Assembly: GCF_005937885.2 (NCBI RefSeq)
Contig: NZ_CP042176.1
Coordinates: forward strand, 310,001 to 374,000
DNA length: 64,000 bases
From: Bradyrhizobium sp. KBS0727
GTDB lineage: Bacteria > Pseudomonadota > Alphaproteobacteria > Rhizobiales > Xanthobacteraceae
Direction: 5' to 3'
Below the pieces are notes generated by a model. The model was given only the letters and a program-made list of their open reading frames with translations. It ran no database searches and was not told the DNA's origin. Positions 54,473-62,922 of this stretch are shown piece after piece. Both the position numbers and the translations under genes were made by a program. How positions within the stretch are numbered: position 1 is the first letter of the stretch; every line of letters begins with the position of its first letter.

Positions 54473-54880
54473 ATGTTGAACCTGTCATCCGGTGCGGTCA
54501 TGAAACCCGGCTTTGTCGACGGCGTGCCCAACGACGTGTTGATCGTCGAGGACGACCCGATCATCGCGCTCGACTTCGAAGACACGATTCTCGGCTTTGG
54601 CGTGAAGACGGTGCGCACCGCGGCCAGCGTGGCCAGGGCGCTCGATCTCGTCGACGAACGGCCGCCGGATTTTGCGCTGCTCGACGTCGGCCTGATCCGC
54701 GAGAAGAGTTTTGCGGTCGCCGAACGGCTGGAGGCGCTGAAGATTCCGTTCGCCTTCGTCACCGGCTATGGCAGCGATGCCCGACTGCCCGCGGCCTTCG
54801 CCAACAAGCCGCGGCTGCCCAAGCCGTATTCGACCGATGCGCTTCGGGCCTTGTTGAGCCAAGGCCGCGCCGCACGCTAA
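54473..54880 (+). CDS. Single-domain response regulator
   Basis: About 135 residues from MLNLSSGAVMKPGFVDG; an ATG at 54500 is also possible. Only a receiver domain is present: VLIVEDDPIIALDFEDTI has the acidic pair, FALLDVGLIREKSF the phospho-accepting Asp, IPFAFVTGYGSD the Thr and LPKPYSTDALRALL the Lys. All receiver residues needed for phosphorylation are there. No output domain follows, so it acts by binding a partner or as a phosphate sink. No histidine kinase is in the window. The sequence style (VEDDPIIALD) resembles HWE/HisKA2-linked regulators of this group. It is divergent from the Crp/Fnr gene. Confidence 0.92.
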   Translation: MLNLSSGAVMKPGFVDGVPNDVLIVEDDPIIALDFEDTILGFGVKTVRTAASVARALDLVDERPPDFALLDVGLIREKSFAVAERLEALKIPFAFVTGYGSDARLPAAFANKPRLPKPYSTDALRALLSQGRAAR

Positions 54881-54895
54881 GCGTCGTCGAGTCTT

Positions 54896-56446
54896 TCAAA
54901 CCGTCTTCGGATCGAGTGTCGTCGACCACAACGCAACGTCGGCGCGATCGCGCAGCGTCACCGTCATCTGCCCGCTGGCGCCATCGATCTTGACGTGGCC
55001 GAAGAACTGCATGCCAGCGGATGGCGGCAGGTTTTGCTTGTCGAGCCCCGGCGCCTTGATGAATCGCACCTCCGGACCGAAGGTGTTGTCGAGTTCGTTC
55101 GGGCCGAACGTGCCGGCGTGCAGCGGGCCGGAGACGAATTCCCAGAACGGATCGAATTCCTGGAACTGGGCCTTGTCCGGGTTGTAGTAGTGCGCGGCGG
55201 CGTAATGCACGTCCGCCGTCAGCCATACCGTGTTGACGACGCCTGACGTCTTGATGAAGCGAAGGATGTCGGCGATCTCCAGTTCGCGCCCGCGCGGCGG
55301 TCCGTCGCCCTGCGCAAATGCTTCCGAGCCCTTCTTGTTGGGCGCATCGTCATAGACGATGATGCTGAGCGGCATGTCGGAGGCGATCACCTTCCAGGTG
55401 GCGCGCGAGTTCAACAGCGCGCGCTTCAGCCAGGCAAGCTGATCGGGCCCGATGAAATAGCTGTCGGGCCCATAAGTGGTCTGCAGGTTCGGACCGTTGG
55501 GACTGCGATAGCTGCGCTCGTCCAGCATGAACACGTCGAGATGCGGACCGTAATTGAGCGTGCGATAGACCCGGCCCGGCTCCACGATGCTTTCACGCAT
55601 CGGATACATTTCGTGAAACGCGCGGGCGGCGCGCGCCGCGAGCAGGGTGATGTCGCGCTCCTTGTAGGCGGCAGGCAACTGCTTCGAGGCCGACCAGTTG
55701 TTGGTGACCTCGTGGTCGTCCCACTGCACGAAGATCGGCACCTCGGCGTTGAAGGCGCGCAGGTTGTCGTCCATGAAATTGTACTTGTGAGCGGCGCGGA
55801 ATTCGTCGAGCGTTTCGGCGACCTTGGCCTTTTCCGGGATCGTCACGTTCTTCCAGAGCTTGCCGTCGGCAAGCTTGACCTCGGCAGGGATCACCCCATC
55901 GGCATAGATGGTGTCACCGGAATGCAGCAGGAAATCCGGGCGATGCTTGCGCATGGTGGCAAAGGTGAACATGCCGCCGTCATCCGGGTTGATGCCCCAG
56001 CCCTGCCCGGCGACGTCGCCGCCCCAGACGAAACTGACGTCGCGGCGATCGGCCGGCGCGGTGCGGAATCGTCCGACCACCGCCTCGCTCTGGATATCGG
56101 TGTGGGAAAGGTCGCGAAAGCGGACACGGTAGAAAATGTCCTGTCCCGCGGGCAGGTTTTCCAGCAGCATTTTTGCGGTGAAATCGCTTTCGGGCAGAGC
56201 CGCGATCGGCGGCAGCGACCGCGCATTGGCAAACGATTCCGTGGTGGCGACCTCGACCATCATCTGCGCAGGCCGGTCGGCGCGCGCCCACACCACGCCG
56301 CCATCGGCGCCAACGTCGCCGGATTGCACGCCGTGCGTGATCAGTGGCCGGTCAGCGGCACGGCTGAGATAGGGCATTGCCAGCGCGCCGATGGCGCCGG
56401 ACCCCGCGGTGGAAAGAAAGCGGCGTCGGGAAATGCGGAACGTCAT
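54896..56446 (-). CDS. phoD: Alkaline phosphatase D family protein (PhoD), Tat-exported
   Basis: A 516-residue periplasmic phosphatase/phosphodiesterase. The Tat signal FRISRRRFLSTAGSGAIGAL is at the N-terminus. The PhoD N-terminal domain has THGVQSGDVGADGGVVWARAD, and the catalytic domain has DFLLHSGDTIYADGV (metal Asp), FVQWDDHEVTNNW, DVFMLDERSYRSP and VVNTVWLTADVHYAAAHYY (late metal His). This is the full set for a Ca/Fe-dependent PhoD. It releases phosphate from mono- and diesters outside the cytosol. No Pho box was recognised upstream. It is convergent with the response regulator gene, and a family A palindrome lies upstream. Confidence 0.93.
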   Translation of the reverse strand: MTFRISRRRFLSTAGSGAIGALAMPYLSRAADRPLITHGVQSGDVGADGGVVWARADRPAQMMVEVATTESFANARSLPPIAALPESDFTAKMLLENLPAGQDIFYRVRFRDLSHTDIQSEAVVGRFRTAPADRRDVSFVWGGDVAGQGWGINPDDGGMFTFATMRKHRPDFLLHSGDTIYADGVIPAEVKLADGKLWKNVTIPEKAKVAETLDEFRAAHKYNFMDDNLRAFNAEVPIFVQWDDHEVTNNWSASKQLPAAYKERDITLLAARAARAFHEMYPMRESIVEPGRVYRTLNYGPHLDVFMLDERSYRSPNGPNLQTTYGPDSYFIGPDQLAWLKRALLNSRATWKVIASDMPLSIIVYDDAPNKKGSEAFAQGDGPPRGRELEIADILRFIKTSGVVNTVWLTADVHYAAAHYYNPDKAQFQEFDPFWEFVSGPLHAGTFGPNELDNTFGPEVRFIKAPGLDKQNLPPSAGMQFFGHVKIDGASGQMTVTLRDRADVALWSTTLDPKTV

Positions 56447-56487
56447 GCGAGCCTCGTTTTTGGTTTGACGAGAATTGTCGGAGTGCG

Positions 56488-56611
56488 GTCATTCCGGGAT
56501 GGTCCGAAGGACCAGACCTCAGGGGTGCAATTGCACCCCGGGGAATCTCGAGATTCCCAGATGTGCAACTGCACATCCCAGTTCGATGCTGACGCATCGC
56601 CCCGGAATGAC
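56488..56611. repeat. Dispersed palindromic repeat, family A (copy 6, longest)
   Basis: Arms GTCATTCCGGGATGGTCCGA and CATCGCCCCGGAATGAC. The centre carries two inserted palindromes: GGGGTGCAATTGCACCCC and GATGTGCAACTGCACATC. The left distal hairpin is TGGTCCGAAGGACCA and the right one GATGCTGACGCATC. It lies between the phoD start and the first TAXI gene. Confidence 0.9.
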
Positions 56612-56669
56612 TCGGAGTGAAAACGCTATAGGAAAGTTCCGTGACGGCCCGATTACAGAAATACGCCGC

Positions 56670-58094
56670 TCAGGCGGTACCGGCGGCCCGGAATTGCGCG
56701 CTCGCCCGCTGCAGGTTTTGCGGCATGCTCACCAACAGCGCCTTGCGGTCGGCGACGGCGCTGTGGAATTGCTCGATCGCGATGTTGAAGGCGGTCAGGG
56801 TTCCGTCCTCGATTGCGCCGTGCTCGAAGCACAGCAACGTATCGCGCAGGATGGCGTCGGCTTCCGACTGCATCCGGTCGAGTTCGTCCATCGAATCGCA
56901 GCTGCGGGCGGCGGCGAGCATGTCGAGCAGCCGGTCGCGCTGCGATGTGTTGAGGCTGCGCTCGTCCTTTTTCAGGTAGCCGGCAAACCACGCACCGGCG
57001 GAGCCCATCGCCGACAGTCCCATCAATCCCCACCAGATGAAATCGCTGTAGCGATCGAGGAAGGTTTTTTCCTCGCCGTCGACAAACGCGGCGGCGCCGG
57101 GATGGACCGGGATGGTGGCGTCCTTGTCGGTGTCAGGCGTCTCGATTTTCGCCGCCAGCGGAAATTCGGTCTTCAGGTTTTGCCGGATCGCAAATAATTG
57201 CCGGGTGAAGGCGGCGATGGTCGATTCCGAAACGCCTTTGCGCGCCACGATGTGGTGCGAGAAACTGATCGTCTTGACCTCGTCCTCGGGCTTGTCCGGC
57301 CCGGCGCCAAAGGTTCCGGCCGGGATTTCGGACGCCTCATAGGCCGGGTGGTTCTGCGCAATCGCGTCGGCCAGATCGATCGCCAGGAATTTCGGCGTTC
57401 CGCCGTCGCGGGTCGAAGCCGCGATCGCATCCGCGGTGATCTTGCTGTTGACGGGACCTGCGGCGAGATAGGCATCCGCCTTCTGGTTGCGAATGGCGTC
57501 GGCGGCCTCGTTGGCCGGGAACTGGATGATCTCGACCTTGGCAGGATCGACGCCGTATTGCTGCAGAACCACTTTCAGCAAATTGACGTTGGCCGGGGTG
57601 CGGCCGACGACGCCGACCTTGCGGCCGGCGAGCTGCGCGATTTTCGAGATCTTCGGCGCGGCCTTCTTGCCCTTGGTCTTTTGCGCGGGGGGCACCCAAA
57701 GCACCACGACGTTCTTGCGCAGCGTCGCCACCGCCAGTGCGTTCTTCGGCACATCGAGGTCGCCGCGGATGATGGCGAGATCGGCCTTGCCTTCGCCGAG
57801 CAGATTGGCGCTGGCGCCGGCGCCGTCGGTCTGAAGCGGGCGCAGCCGGACCTGGCTGCGTTGCTGATTGTTGAAGGCCTGCGTCAGCGCCTGGACCACC
57901 TTGAGGTCGTCGCTGTTGGCCGGGCCGACCGCGATCCGCAGCGTCACCGGGCGCATCGCAAAATAGTAACCTGCCGCCAGCGCGCCGACGATCGCCAGCA
58001 CGCCGGCCAGCATGACGAATGTCAGCCGCTGCTTGGCCGGGCGGGCCGCGGGTGGGGCCAGCTTTTCGGCAGCGTCGGAGCCGTCGGTCATCAA
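56670..58094 (-). CDS. Membrane-tethered TAXI-type solute-binding protein with cytosolic C-terminal domain
   Basis: A 474-residue protein. TM1 is at about 24-47 (LTFVMLAGVLAIVGALAAGY). A periplasmic TAXI/NMT1-like binding domain spans about 50-345, with TLRIAVGPANSDDLKVVQAL, GKADLAIIRGDLD, GRKVGVVGRTPANVNLLKVVL and NQKADAYLAAGPVN. TM2 is at about 352-374 (FIWWGLMGLSAMGSAGAWFAG), and a ~100-residue helical cytosolic tail (375-474) follows with DRLLDMLAAARSCDSMDELDRMQSEAD. A normal TAXI protein is a free periplasmic binding protein; here it is built like a transmembrane receptor. No TRAP permease is in the window. Signalling or transport scaffolding is possible; the ligand is unknown. Confidence 0.85.
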   Translation of the reverse strand: MMTDGSDAAEKLAPPAARPAKQRLTFVMLAGVLAIVGALAAGYYFAMRPVTLRIAVGPANSDDLKVVQALTQAFNNQQRSQVRLRPLQTDGAGASANLLGEGKADLAIIRGDLDVPKNALAVATLRKNVVVLWVPPAQKTKGKKAAPKISKIAQLAGRKVGVVGRTPANVNLLKVVLQQYGVDPAKVEIIQFPANEAADAIRNQKADAYLAAGPVNSKITADAIAASTRDGGTPKFLAIDLADAIAQNHPAYEASEIPAGTFGAGPDKPEDEVKTISFSHHIVARKGVSESTIAAFTRQLFAIRQNLKTEFPLAAKIETPDTDKDATIPVHPGAAAFVDGEEKTFLDRYSDFIWWGLMGLSAMGSAGAWFAGYLKKDERSLNTSQRDRLLDMLAAARSCDSMDELDRMQSEADAILRDTLLCFEHGAIEDGTLTAFNIAIEQFHSAVADRKALLVSMPQNLQRASAQFRAAGTA

Positions 58095-58307
58095 TCCCTG
58101 AACAATCGTTTGAGCTGCATTGTCATGTCGGCGACCTGCTTATGGGGCCATTCTAGCAAAATTCCCGCCGAACCGGGGTTACATCTACGTCATGGTTACC
58201 GGGGGCCGCGCGTGGCTATTGGACGCGCCTGTCGGTTCGTTTGGGCTGGGGATCCCGCGGGCGCCTATCGGTGTTAGGTTAGGTCGGTGTGAAACAGGGA
58301 GGCGATC

Positions 58308-58613
58308 ATGGCGGAACGGTTGTCGGCGGAGGCGCGCCGAGCGGCGCTGGCGGAACTGCCCGGCTGGTCCGAGACCAGCGGTCGCGAGGCGATCGCCCGG
58401 ACATTCTCCTTCAGCGATTTCAACGAAGCCTTCGGCTTCATGACCCGCGCGGCCCTGGTGGCCGAAAAGAAGGACCATCATCCGGAGTGGAAGAACGTCT
58501 ACAAGACGGTGGACGTGGTGCTGGCGACCCATGACGCCCACGGCGTCACCCGGCTCGATATCGAGCTGGCCCTGGCCATGAATGCGATCGCGAGGCAACT
58601 GGGCGTCAGTTGA
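58308..58613 (+). CDS. phhB: 4a-hydroxytetrahydrobiopterin dehydratase
   Basis: A 101-residue pterin-4a-carbinolamine dehydratase. [29 protein letters not shown] is the family start, [31 protein letters not shown] carries the catalytic histidines of DHHPEW, and the C-terminal helix [15 protein letters not shown] is standard. It recycles oxidised pterin cofactor, usually for phenylalanine hydroxylase; no hydroxylase is in the window, so a role with other pterins (e.g. molybdopterin) is possible. It is soluble and of normal length. GGGAGGCGATC precedes ATG. It stands alone, between two TAXI genes of opposite strand. Confidence 0.95.
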   Translation: MAERLSAEARRAALAELPGWSETSGREAIARTFSFSDFNEAFGFMTRAALVAEKKDHHPEWKNVYKTVDVVLATHDAHGVTRLDIELALAMNAIARQLGVS

Positions 58614-58722
58614 TTCCGCGCCTCGTTCGGCCTTGCGGCAGCGGCCGGACGTCCCCAACTGTTGAGCGTAGCGTTTTCAGGCGAAGCGACCCGCCGCGCC
58701 GGCTTCGAGGGGGAGTGCCGTG

Positions 58723-59106
58723 ATGGCATCGTCCGAACATACCGTGGGTTTCGAGCCAGCCGATCGGCTGGCGCAGGACCGCGAGAGCGTGCGCCGGCGC
58801 TTCTGGATCAAGCTGAAGCGGGTCGTCGCGAAGCTTCCCTTCGCCGAGGATCTGCTTGCGGCCTATTATTGCGCGTTCGACAAACAGACGCCGCGTCACG
58901 TCCAGGCGGCGCTGCTCGGCGCCATCGCCTATTTCATCCTGCCGTTCGACTTCATCCCCGACATGCTGCCGGTGCTCGGTTTCACCGATGATGCCGCGAT
59001 CCTGGCCACCGCCATCCGCATGGTCGCGGGGCACATCACCCCGGAACATCGTGACGCCGCCCGCGCCGCGCTGAAGCGCGGAATTGAGACTTCAGAGGCG
59101 GAATAG
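58723..59106 (+). CDS. DUF1232 (YkvA-like) membrane protein
   Basis: About 127 residues from MASSEHTVGFEPADR; GGGGGAG lies 7-12 bases upstream, and a GTG one codon earlier is an alternative. The N-terminal 45 residues are soluble and basic. The DUF1232 core has LLAAYYCAFDKQTPRHVQAALLGAIAYFILPFDFIPDMLPVLGFTDDAAILATAI, with the family's DFIPD motif and two hydrophobic segments. The function is unknown; members in other bacteria are called YkvA. It follows phhB by 109 bp on the same strand. A family B palindrome separates it from the convergent TAXI gene. Confidence 0.88.
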   Translation: MASSEHTVGFEPADRLAQDRESVRRRFWIKLKRVVAKLPFAEDLLAAYYCAFDKQTPRHVQAALLGAIAYFILPFDFIPDMLPVLGFTDDAAILATAIRMVAGHITPEHRDAARAALKRGIETSEAE

Positions 59107-59147
59107 CAAACGAAGTCCGCAGAGAACGCGACCAGCATTCATTTACA

Positions 59148-59236
59148 GTCATGCCCGGCCTTGTGCCGGGCATCCACGTCTTTGCTTTACATCAAACAAG
59201 AAAGACGTGGATGGCCGGGACAAGCCCGGCCATGAC
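59148..59236. repeat. Dispersed palindromic repeat, family B (copy 2)
   Basis: Outer arms GTCATGCCCGGCCTTGTGCC and GGACAAGCCCGGCCATGAC, with inner arms ATCCACGTCTTT / AAAGACGTGGAT. It forms an almost complete long hairpin of about 38 bp with a short A/T-rich loop. It lies between convergent genes, so it could terminate both. Confidence 0.88.
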
Positions 59237-59241
59237 GAGGT

Positions 59242-60420
59242 TTACTTCGCCGCGCCGGCCGGGCGGACCTGCGCCCGCGCGTTCTTGTCGGCTTCCCACG
59301 CCTGGAACTGCTTGAACAGCGCTTCCCGGTCGGTATCGTTTTTCACGCTGGCGGCGGTCGTCGGACTTTGTTTCAGGAATTCGTCGAACCTGGCGCGCGT
59401 CACCGCTTCGATGTTGTGGTTCTTCAGCCATTGGTCGGCGGCCGGAAAGCGCTGCCAGTCCTGCAGCGGGGCCGACAGCGAGACTTCCTTCCACTTGGGA
59501 TGGAAAGGCGGGTTCTGGAACGTCGGAAACTTGGTGAAGAAGGCGTCGACGAACAGCGCGAGCTTGCGATACCGGTCGGTGTTCGGCGCCCAATTATAGG
59601 CCGCCAGTACCGCGGGAACCGCGATGGTGTCGACGCGCTCTTCTCCGGAAATCAGGTTCGGATAATCCTTCGCGGTCAGGCTCGCGGGCAGATAGTCCTT
59701 CTGCAGCGGCTTGTCGTAGTTGACGTTCACGAGATGGAAGCGGTCGTCCTTGAACGTGCTGACGGACTTGTAGGGCTTGCCGCCGCAGACGATGACGGCG
59801 TCGATTTCGCCGGCCTTCAGCTTTTCCATCGCGATGCGCTGTTCGATATAGACGACCTTGGGCTTCATGCCGAGCCGCTCGAACACGGTCAGCGCGGTAA
59901 CGAAGGTGCCGCCATTGGGAAGGTCGACGCTGACGGTCTTGCCCTCGAGATCCCTGAGGCTGCGGACCGATTTCGATGCGATGACGTGCACTTCCTCATT
60001 GTAGAGCTTGGTCACATAGGTGAACTGCTTCTTGATGTCCTTCGCAAAGCCCTTCCGCTCGAGATAGTCGAGCGTGTCGGAGCGCACGATGCCGAGATCG
60101 ACGCCCTGCAGGAACAGAATATCGGCGACGCTCTGCACCGAACCGCGGCCGACGATCGGGAGTATGCGCAACTTGTTGCCGTCGTCGAGCACGGAGGCGA
60201 GGTCGGCGCCGAACTGTACGTAGGTGCCGCCGATCGTTCCCGAGATCAGCGTGACCGTGTTCTGGTTAAGCGCCTGCTTGGTGGCGGTCGAACCGAACTG
60301 GAAAATCGCCTTGAGGCTTTCGCTGACCTTGGCCGGATCGTATTCCGTTTCCTCGGCCTGCGCCGCCTGGCCGCAAACCATCGCGATGGCAACCAGTGCC
60401 AGTCCAAACAAACGTCGCAT
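59242..60420 (-). CDS. TAXI family TRAP transporter solute-binding protein
   Basis: A 392-residue exported protein. The signal peptide is MRRLFGLALVAIAMVCGQAAQAEE. The TAXI domain follows: NTVTLISGTIGGTYVQFGADLASVLDD, the GTxGGxY-type opening motif, DILFLQGVDLGIVRSDTLDYLE, LEGKTVSVDLPNGGTFVTAL and IDAVIVCGGKPYKSV. Length is normal for the family, with a C-terminal extension containing FPAADQWLKNHNI. It binds a small organic acid or amino acid in the periplasm for a TRAP permease, but none is in the window, so the permease must be elsewhere or the protein works without one. It is upstream of, and possibly shares a message with, nothing on its strand except the Sel1-type gene 35 bp before it. 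Confidence 0.9.
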   Translation of the reverse strand: MRRLFGLALVAIAMVCGQAAQAEETEYDPAKVSESLKAIFQFGSTATKQALNQNTVTLISGTIGGTYVQFGADLASVLDDGNKLRILPIVGRGSVQSVADILFLQGVDLGIVRSDTLDYLERKGFAKDIKKQFTYVTKLYNEEVHVIASKSVRSLRDLEGKTVSVDLPNGGTFVTALTVFERLGMKPKVVYIEQRIAMEKLKAGEIDAVIVCGGKPYKSVSTFKDDRFHLVNVNYDKPLQKDYLPASLTAKDYPNLISGEERVDTIAVPAVLAAYNWAPNTDRYRKLALFVDAFFTKFPTFQNPPFHPKWKEVSLSAPLQDWQRFPAADQWLKNHNIEAVTRARFDEFLKQSPTTAASVKNDTDREALFKQFQAWEADKNARAQVRPAGAAK

Positions 60421-60455
60421 GTATCCCCCTGGGTATTGCCTGCCTTCGAGTAAGC

Positions 60456-61361
60456 TTAGTTTTGAGTCTGGAGGCGGCGCCTAGCGTCGACCGAGCCGAG
60501 TTGGGCCGCCTTCTGGTACCAGAGCCGCGCCGCGGCCGGATCGGGCGTGATGCTGCGCGTGTCCTGGGTGCCGAGCACCTGCGGGTCATACGTCCCCGCC
60601 AGCATCAGCGCCGCGTCCGCTTCCTGCGCATCCGCCGCACGCTCGAGCAGCAGGCGGGCGGAGGTGATGTCGCCGATCGCGAGCAGTCCCTTCGCGCGCT
60701 TCAGCAGCGTCGCAAGTTCATCCGGATCGATGCGCCTTGCCGACGGCGGCGGAACCACCTCCGCCGGGGCCGCTTGCGTCGCCGGTTCGATCGCCACCAC
60801 CTTGCTCTTGAGCGCGTCCTGATAGGCGGCTGCGATTTCGTCGCGCGTCGGCGAGACCGATGTCAGCCCGGCAGGCTGAATACGCCGGGGCGTCGCATTA
60901 TCCGGCGCCGGTTCGGAATTTGTCGGCCGCGCGGCGACGCTTTGTGGCGGCAGTGCAGCCTCTGTTGCGCTGAGCTGACCGGGTGTGTCGCCGGCGAGCG
61001 AGGCCTTCGCATTGGCAAACACCGAAAGCGGATTGTCCATCGACATGATCGCCAGCGCGATGCCGGCAACGGATGCTGCCGCGATTCCGCCCTTGAGAAT
61101 TCGCGACCAGAGCAGCGCACGGCTGATGTTCCGCTCGCCGCCGCTGCCAAACCGGTGGTTGGGTTCGTCATCTTCATAATTGGAAAGGAATAGCGGAACC
61201 GGCTCGTTGGCCAGCGCATCGTCCTGCAGTTGTTCCGGCGCCTCATACAGCCCGACGGCTCGACCCGGTTGGCGCGTCTCATACAATCGGGGATCGCGGA
61301 TGGCTTCGTCGAACCTGTCGTACGGATCCCTTGAATGAACCTGCCTTGTAATTTCAACCAT
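60456..61361 (-). CDS. Membrane protein with C-terminal Sel1/TPR-like repeats
   Basis: A 301-residue protein. The N-terminal 80 residues are charged and cytosolic (VHSRDPYDRFDEAIRDPRLY). One TM helix lies at about 92-108 (GGIAAASVAGIALAIMSMD). A long Ala/Pro-rich linker of about 110 residues follows, and the C-terminal 85 residues hold TPR/Sel1-type helices: ELATLLKRAKGLLAIGDITSARLLLERAAD, AALMLAGTYDPQ and DPAAARLWYQKAAQLGSVDARRRL. The Sel1-type repeats suggest protein binding outside the membrane. The TAXI gene starts 35 bp after its stop, so they may be an operon. Function unknown. Confidence 0.8.
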   Translation of the reverse strand: MVEITRQVHSRDPYDRFDEAIRDPRLYETRQPGRAVGLYEAPEQLQDDALANEPVPLFLSNYEDDEPNHRFGSGGERNISRALLWSRILKGGIAAASVAGIALAIMSMDNPLSVFANAKASLAGDTPGQLSATEAALPPQSVAARPTNSEPAPDNATPRRIQPAGLTSVSPTRDEIAAAYQDALKSKVVAIEPATQAAPAEVVPPPSARRIDPDELATLLKRAKGLLAIGDITSARLLLERAADAQEADAALMLAGTYDPQVLGTQDTRSITPDPAAARLWYQKAAQLGSVDARRRLQTQN

Positions 61362-61774
61362 GGCGATGCTCCCACTACGAACGCAACTGTGGGCATCCCG
61401 GCAACTGGTTGTAATTATTTCTGGCGCGCGGGAACCCTTACTGATTTCTAAATCGCACGCTGAATGGGTTCAAAAAACGACGCTCGCCGGCGCGAATTGG
61501 GAGATATTTTGGTTTGATTGAGGCGCGATCGCCTAATTCAGAGAATTGAAGTGCGGATTAACTAGCGAGTAAGTATCTCAAAATGCATGCGGGAACGAAG
61601 CGGTGAACGTCGCGAACATTCGGCCCGATGCGCGCGATCATGCGGCGCGAGTGTCCTGCAATGATACGGCGGCCGAGCATTGGCCGCCGTCTGTAACAAA
61701 TGAACCGTTGTCGCTGCCGGCGGCTGTGGCTCGGCCAAACAACGACAACGTTATCGCCGGCAAAGCGCTGCGTC
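61362..61774. other. Intergenic region with one perfect hairpin
   Basis: About 410 bp without a convincing gene. The left half is AT-richer and should carry the promoter of the Sel1-type gene (minus strand). At 61666-61690 ACGGCGGCC and GGCCGCCGT form a perfect 9-bp hairpin with a GAGCATT loop, about 85 bp downstream of the quinone oxidoreductase end on the minus strand; no T-run follows. A GTG-started frame at 61603 runs into that gene on the opposite strand and was not accepted. Confidence 0.5.
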
Positions 61775-62749
61775 TCAGGGATGCAGGATCACCTTGCCCA
61801 TCGCCTGCCGGCCGGCGAGGACTTTCAGCGCCTCGGCGGTTTGCGCCAGCGGGAAGGTGCGGTCGACATGCGAGGAGATCTTGCCTTCCGCCGTCCACTT
61901 CACGAGCTTCTCCAGATTGGCGCGGTTCTTTTCCGGGTTGAGCTTGGTCCATGCGCCCCAGAATACGCCGCGGATATCGCAGCCCTTGAGTAGTGCCAGG
62001 TTGAGCGGCATCTTCGGAATGTCGCCGGCGGCAAAACCGATCACCAGGAAGCGACCTTCCCATGCGATGGCGCGCAACGCGGCTTCGGCATAGCCGCCGC
62101 CGACCGGATCGAAAATAATGTCGACACCCTTGCCGCCGGTCAGCCGCTTCAGGCCTTCCTTCAGGTCTTCCTTGGTGTAGTTCAGCGTCAGCTCGGCGCC
62201 GTGCGCCTTGGCGAATTCGAGCTTTTCGTCCGAGGACGCGCAGGCGATCACCTTCAGGCCCATCAGTTTGCCGAGTTCGCAGGCGGCGAGGCCGGTACCG
62301 CCGGCAGCGCCCAGCACCGCCAGCGTCTCGCCGGGCTTCGGGCTGGCGCGATCTTCCAGCGCGTGCAGCGCCGTGCCGTAGATGATGATGATTCCGGCGG
62401 CGCGATCGAAATCCAGATTGTCCGGAATCTTCACGATCGTATTCGCCGGAAGCGCGATCTTTTCGCGCGCGCCGTTGTGGCCGCAGGAAGCCACCACGCG
62501 ATCGCCGACCTTCAGGTCGGTAACCCCGGCGCCGACGCTTTCGATCACGCCCGCGACTTCGGCGGCCGGCGAGAACGGGAACGGCGGTTTGATCTGGTAC
62601 TTGCCCTGGATCATCAGGATGTCGAAGAAATTCAGCGCGGCGGATTTGATCGCGATCACGGCCTGGCCCGGCTCGGCGACGGGATCGGGCACGTCGGCCA
62701 GCACGAGATCGTCGGGTTGGCAATATTGCGAGCAGAGAATGGCTTTCAT
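61775..62749 (-). CDS. NADPH:quinone oxidoreductase family protein (zinc-independent MDR)
   Basis: A 324-residue medium-chain dehydrogenase/reductase, start MKAILCSQYCQPDDLVLADVPDP; an in-frame start 27 bases upstream is less likely. IKSAALNFFDILMIQGKYQIKPPFPF is the quinone reductase N-terminal domain without zinc-binding residues. AAGGTGLAACELGKLMGLKVIACASSDEKLEFAKAHGAE is the Rossmann motif, and DIIFDPVGGGYAEAALR follows. The C-terminal HVDRTFPLAQTAEALKVLAGRQAMGKVIL is standard. One-hydride reduction of quinones or enones by NADPH is the family activity; the substrate is unknown. It is divergent from the DECR-type SDR gene 170 bp away, so a common promoter region is possible. Confidence 0.93.
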   Translation of the reverse strand: MKAILCSQYCQPDDLVLADVPDPVAEPGQAVIAIKSAALNFFDILMIQGKYQIKPPFPFSPAAEVAGVIESVGAGVTDLKVGDRVVASCGHNGAREKIALPANTIVKIPDNLDFDRAAGIIIIYGTALHALEDRASPKPGETLAVLGAAGGTGLAACELGKLMGLKVIACASSDEKLEFAKAHGAELTLNYTKEDLKEGLKRLTGGKGVDIIFDPVGGGYAEAALRAIAWEGRFLVIGFAAGDIPKMPLNLALLKGCDIRGVFWGAWTKLNPEKNRANLEKLVKWTAEGKISSHVDRTFPLAQTAEALKVLAGRQAMGKVILHP

Positions 62750-62922
62750 GGACACACCTGATTTTCGGACGCACAAGGAAGGCTGGATGCTTCATGCCGG
62801 ATTTGAAGCCGGGCTACAATCCGATTCGGATGCATTTGGGTTGTGCGCAGGACGACCGTCCCTCGACTGGATGCAGCGCCGAACAAACGCCTCGCCATGA
62901 CGGGGCAACAGGGAGTGAAACA

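Noticed and set aside
61603..61941. GTG-started 112-codon frame before and into the quinone oxidoreductase gene
   Set aside because: About half of it is antisense to a certain gene, and the unique part shows no domain, signal peptide or good ribosome site. A short real peptide cannot be excluded.
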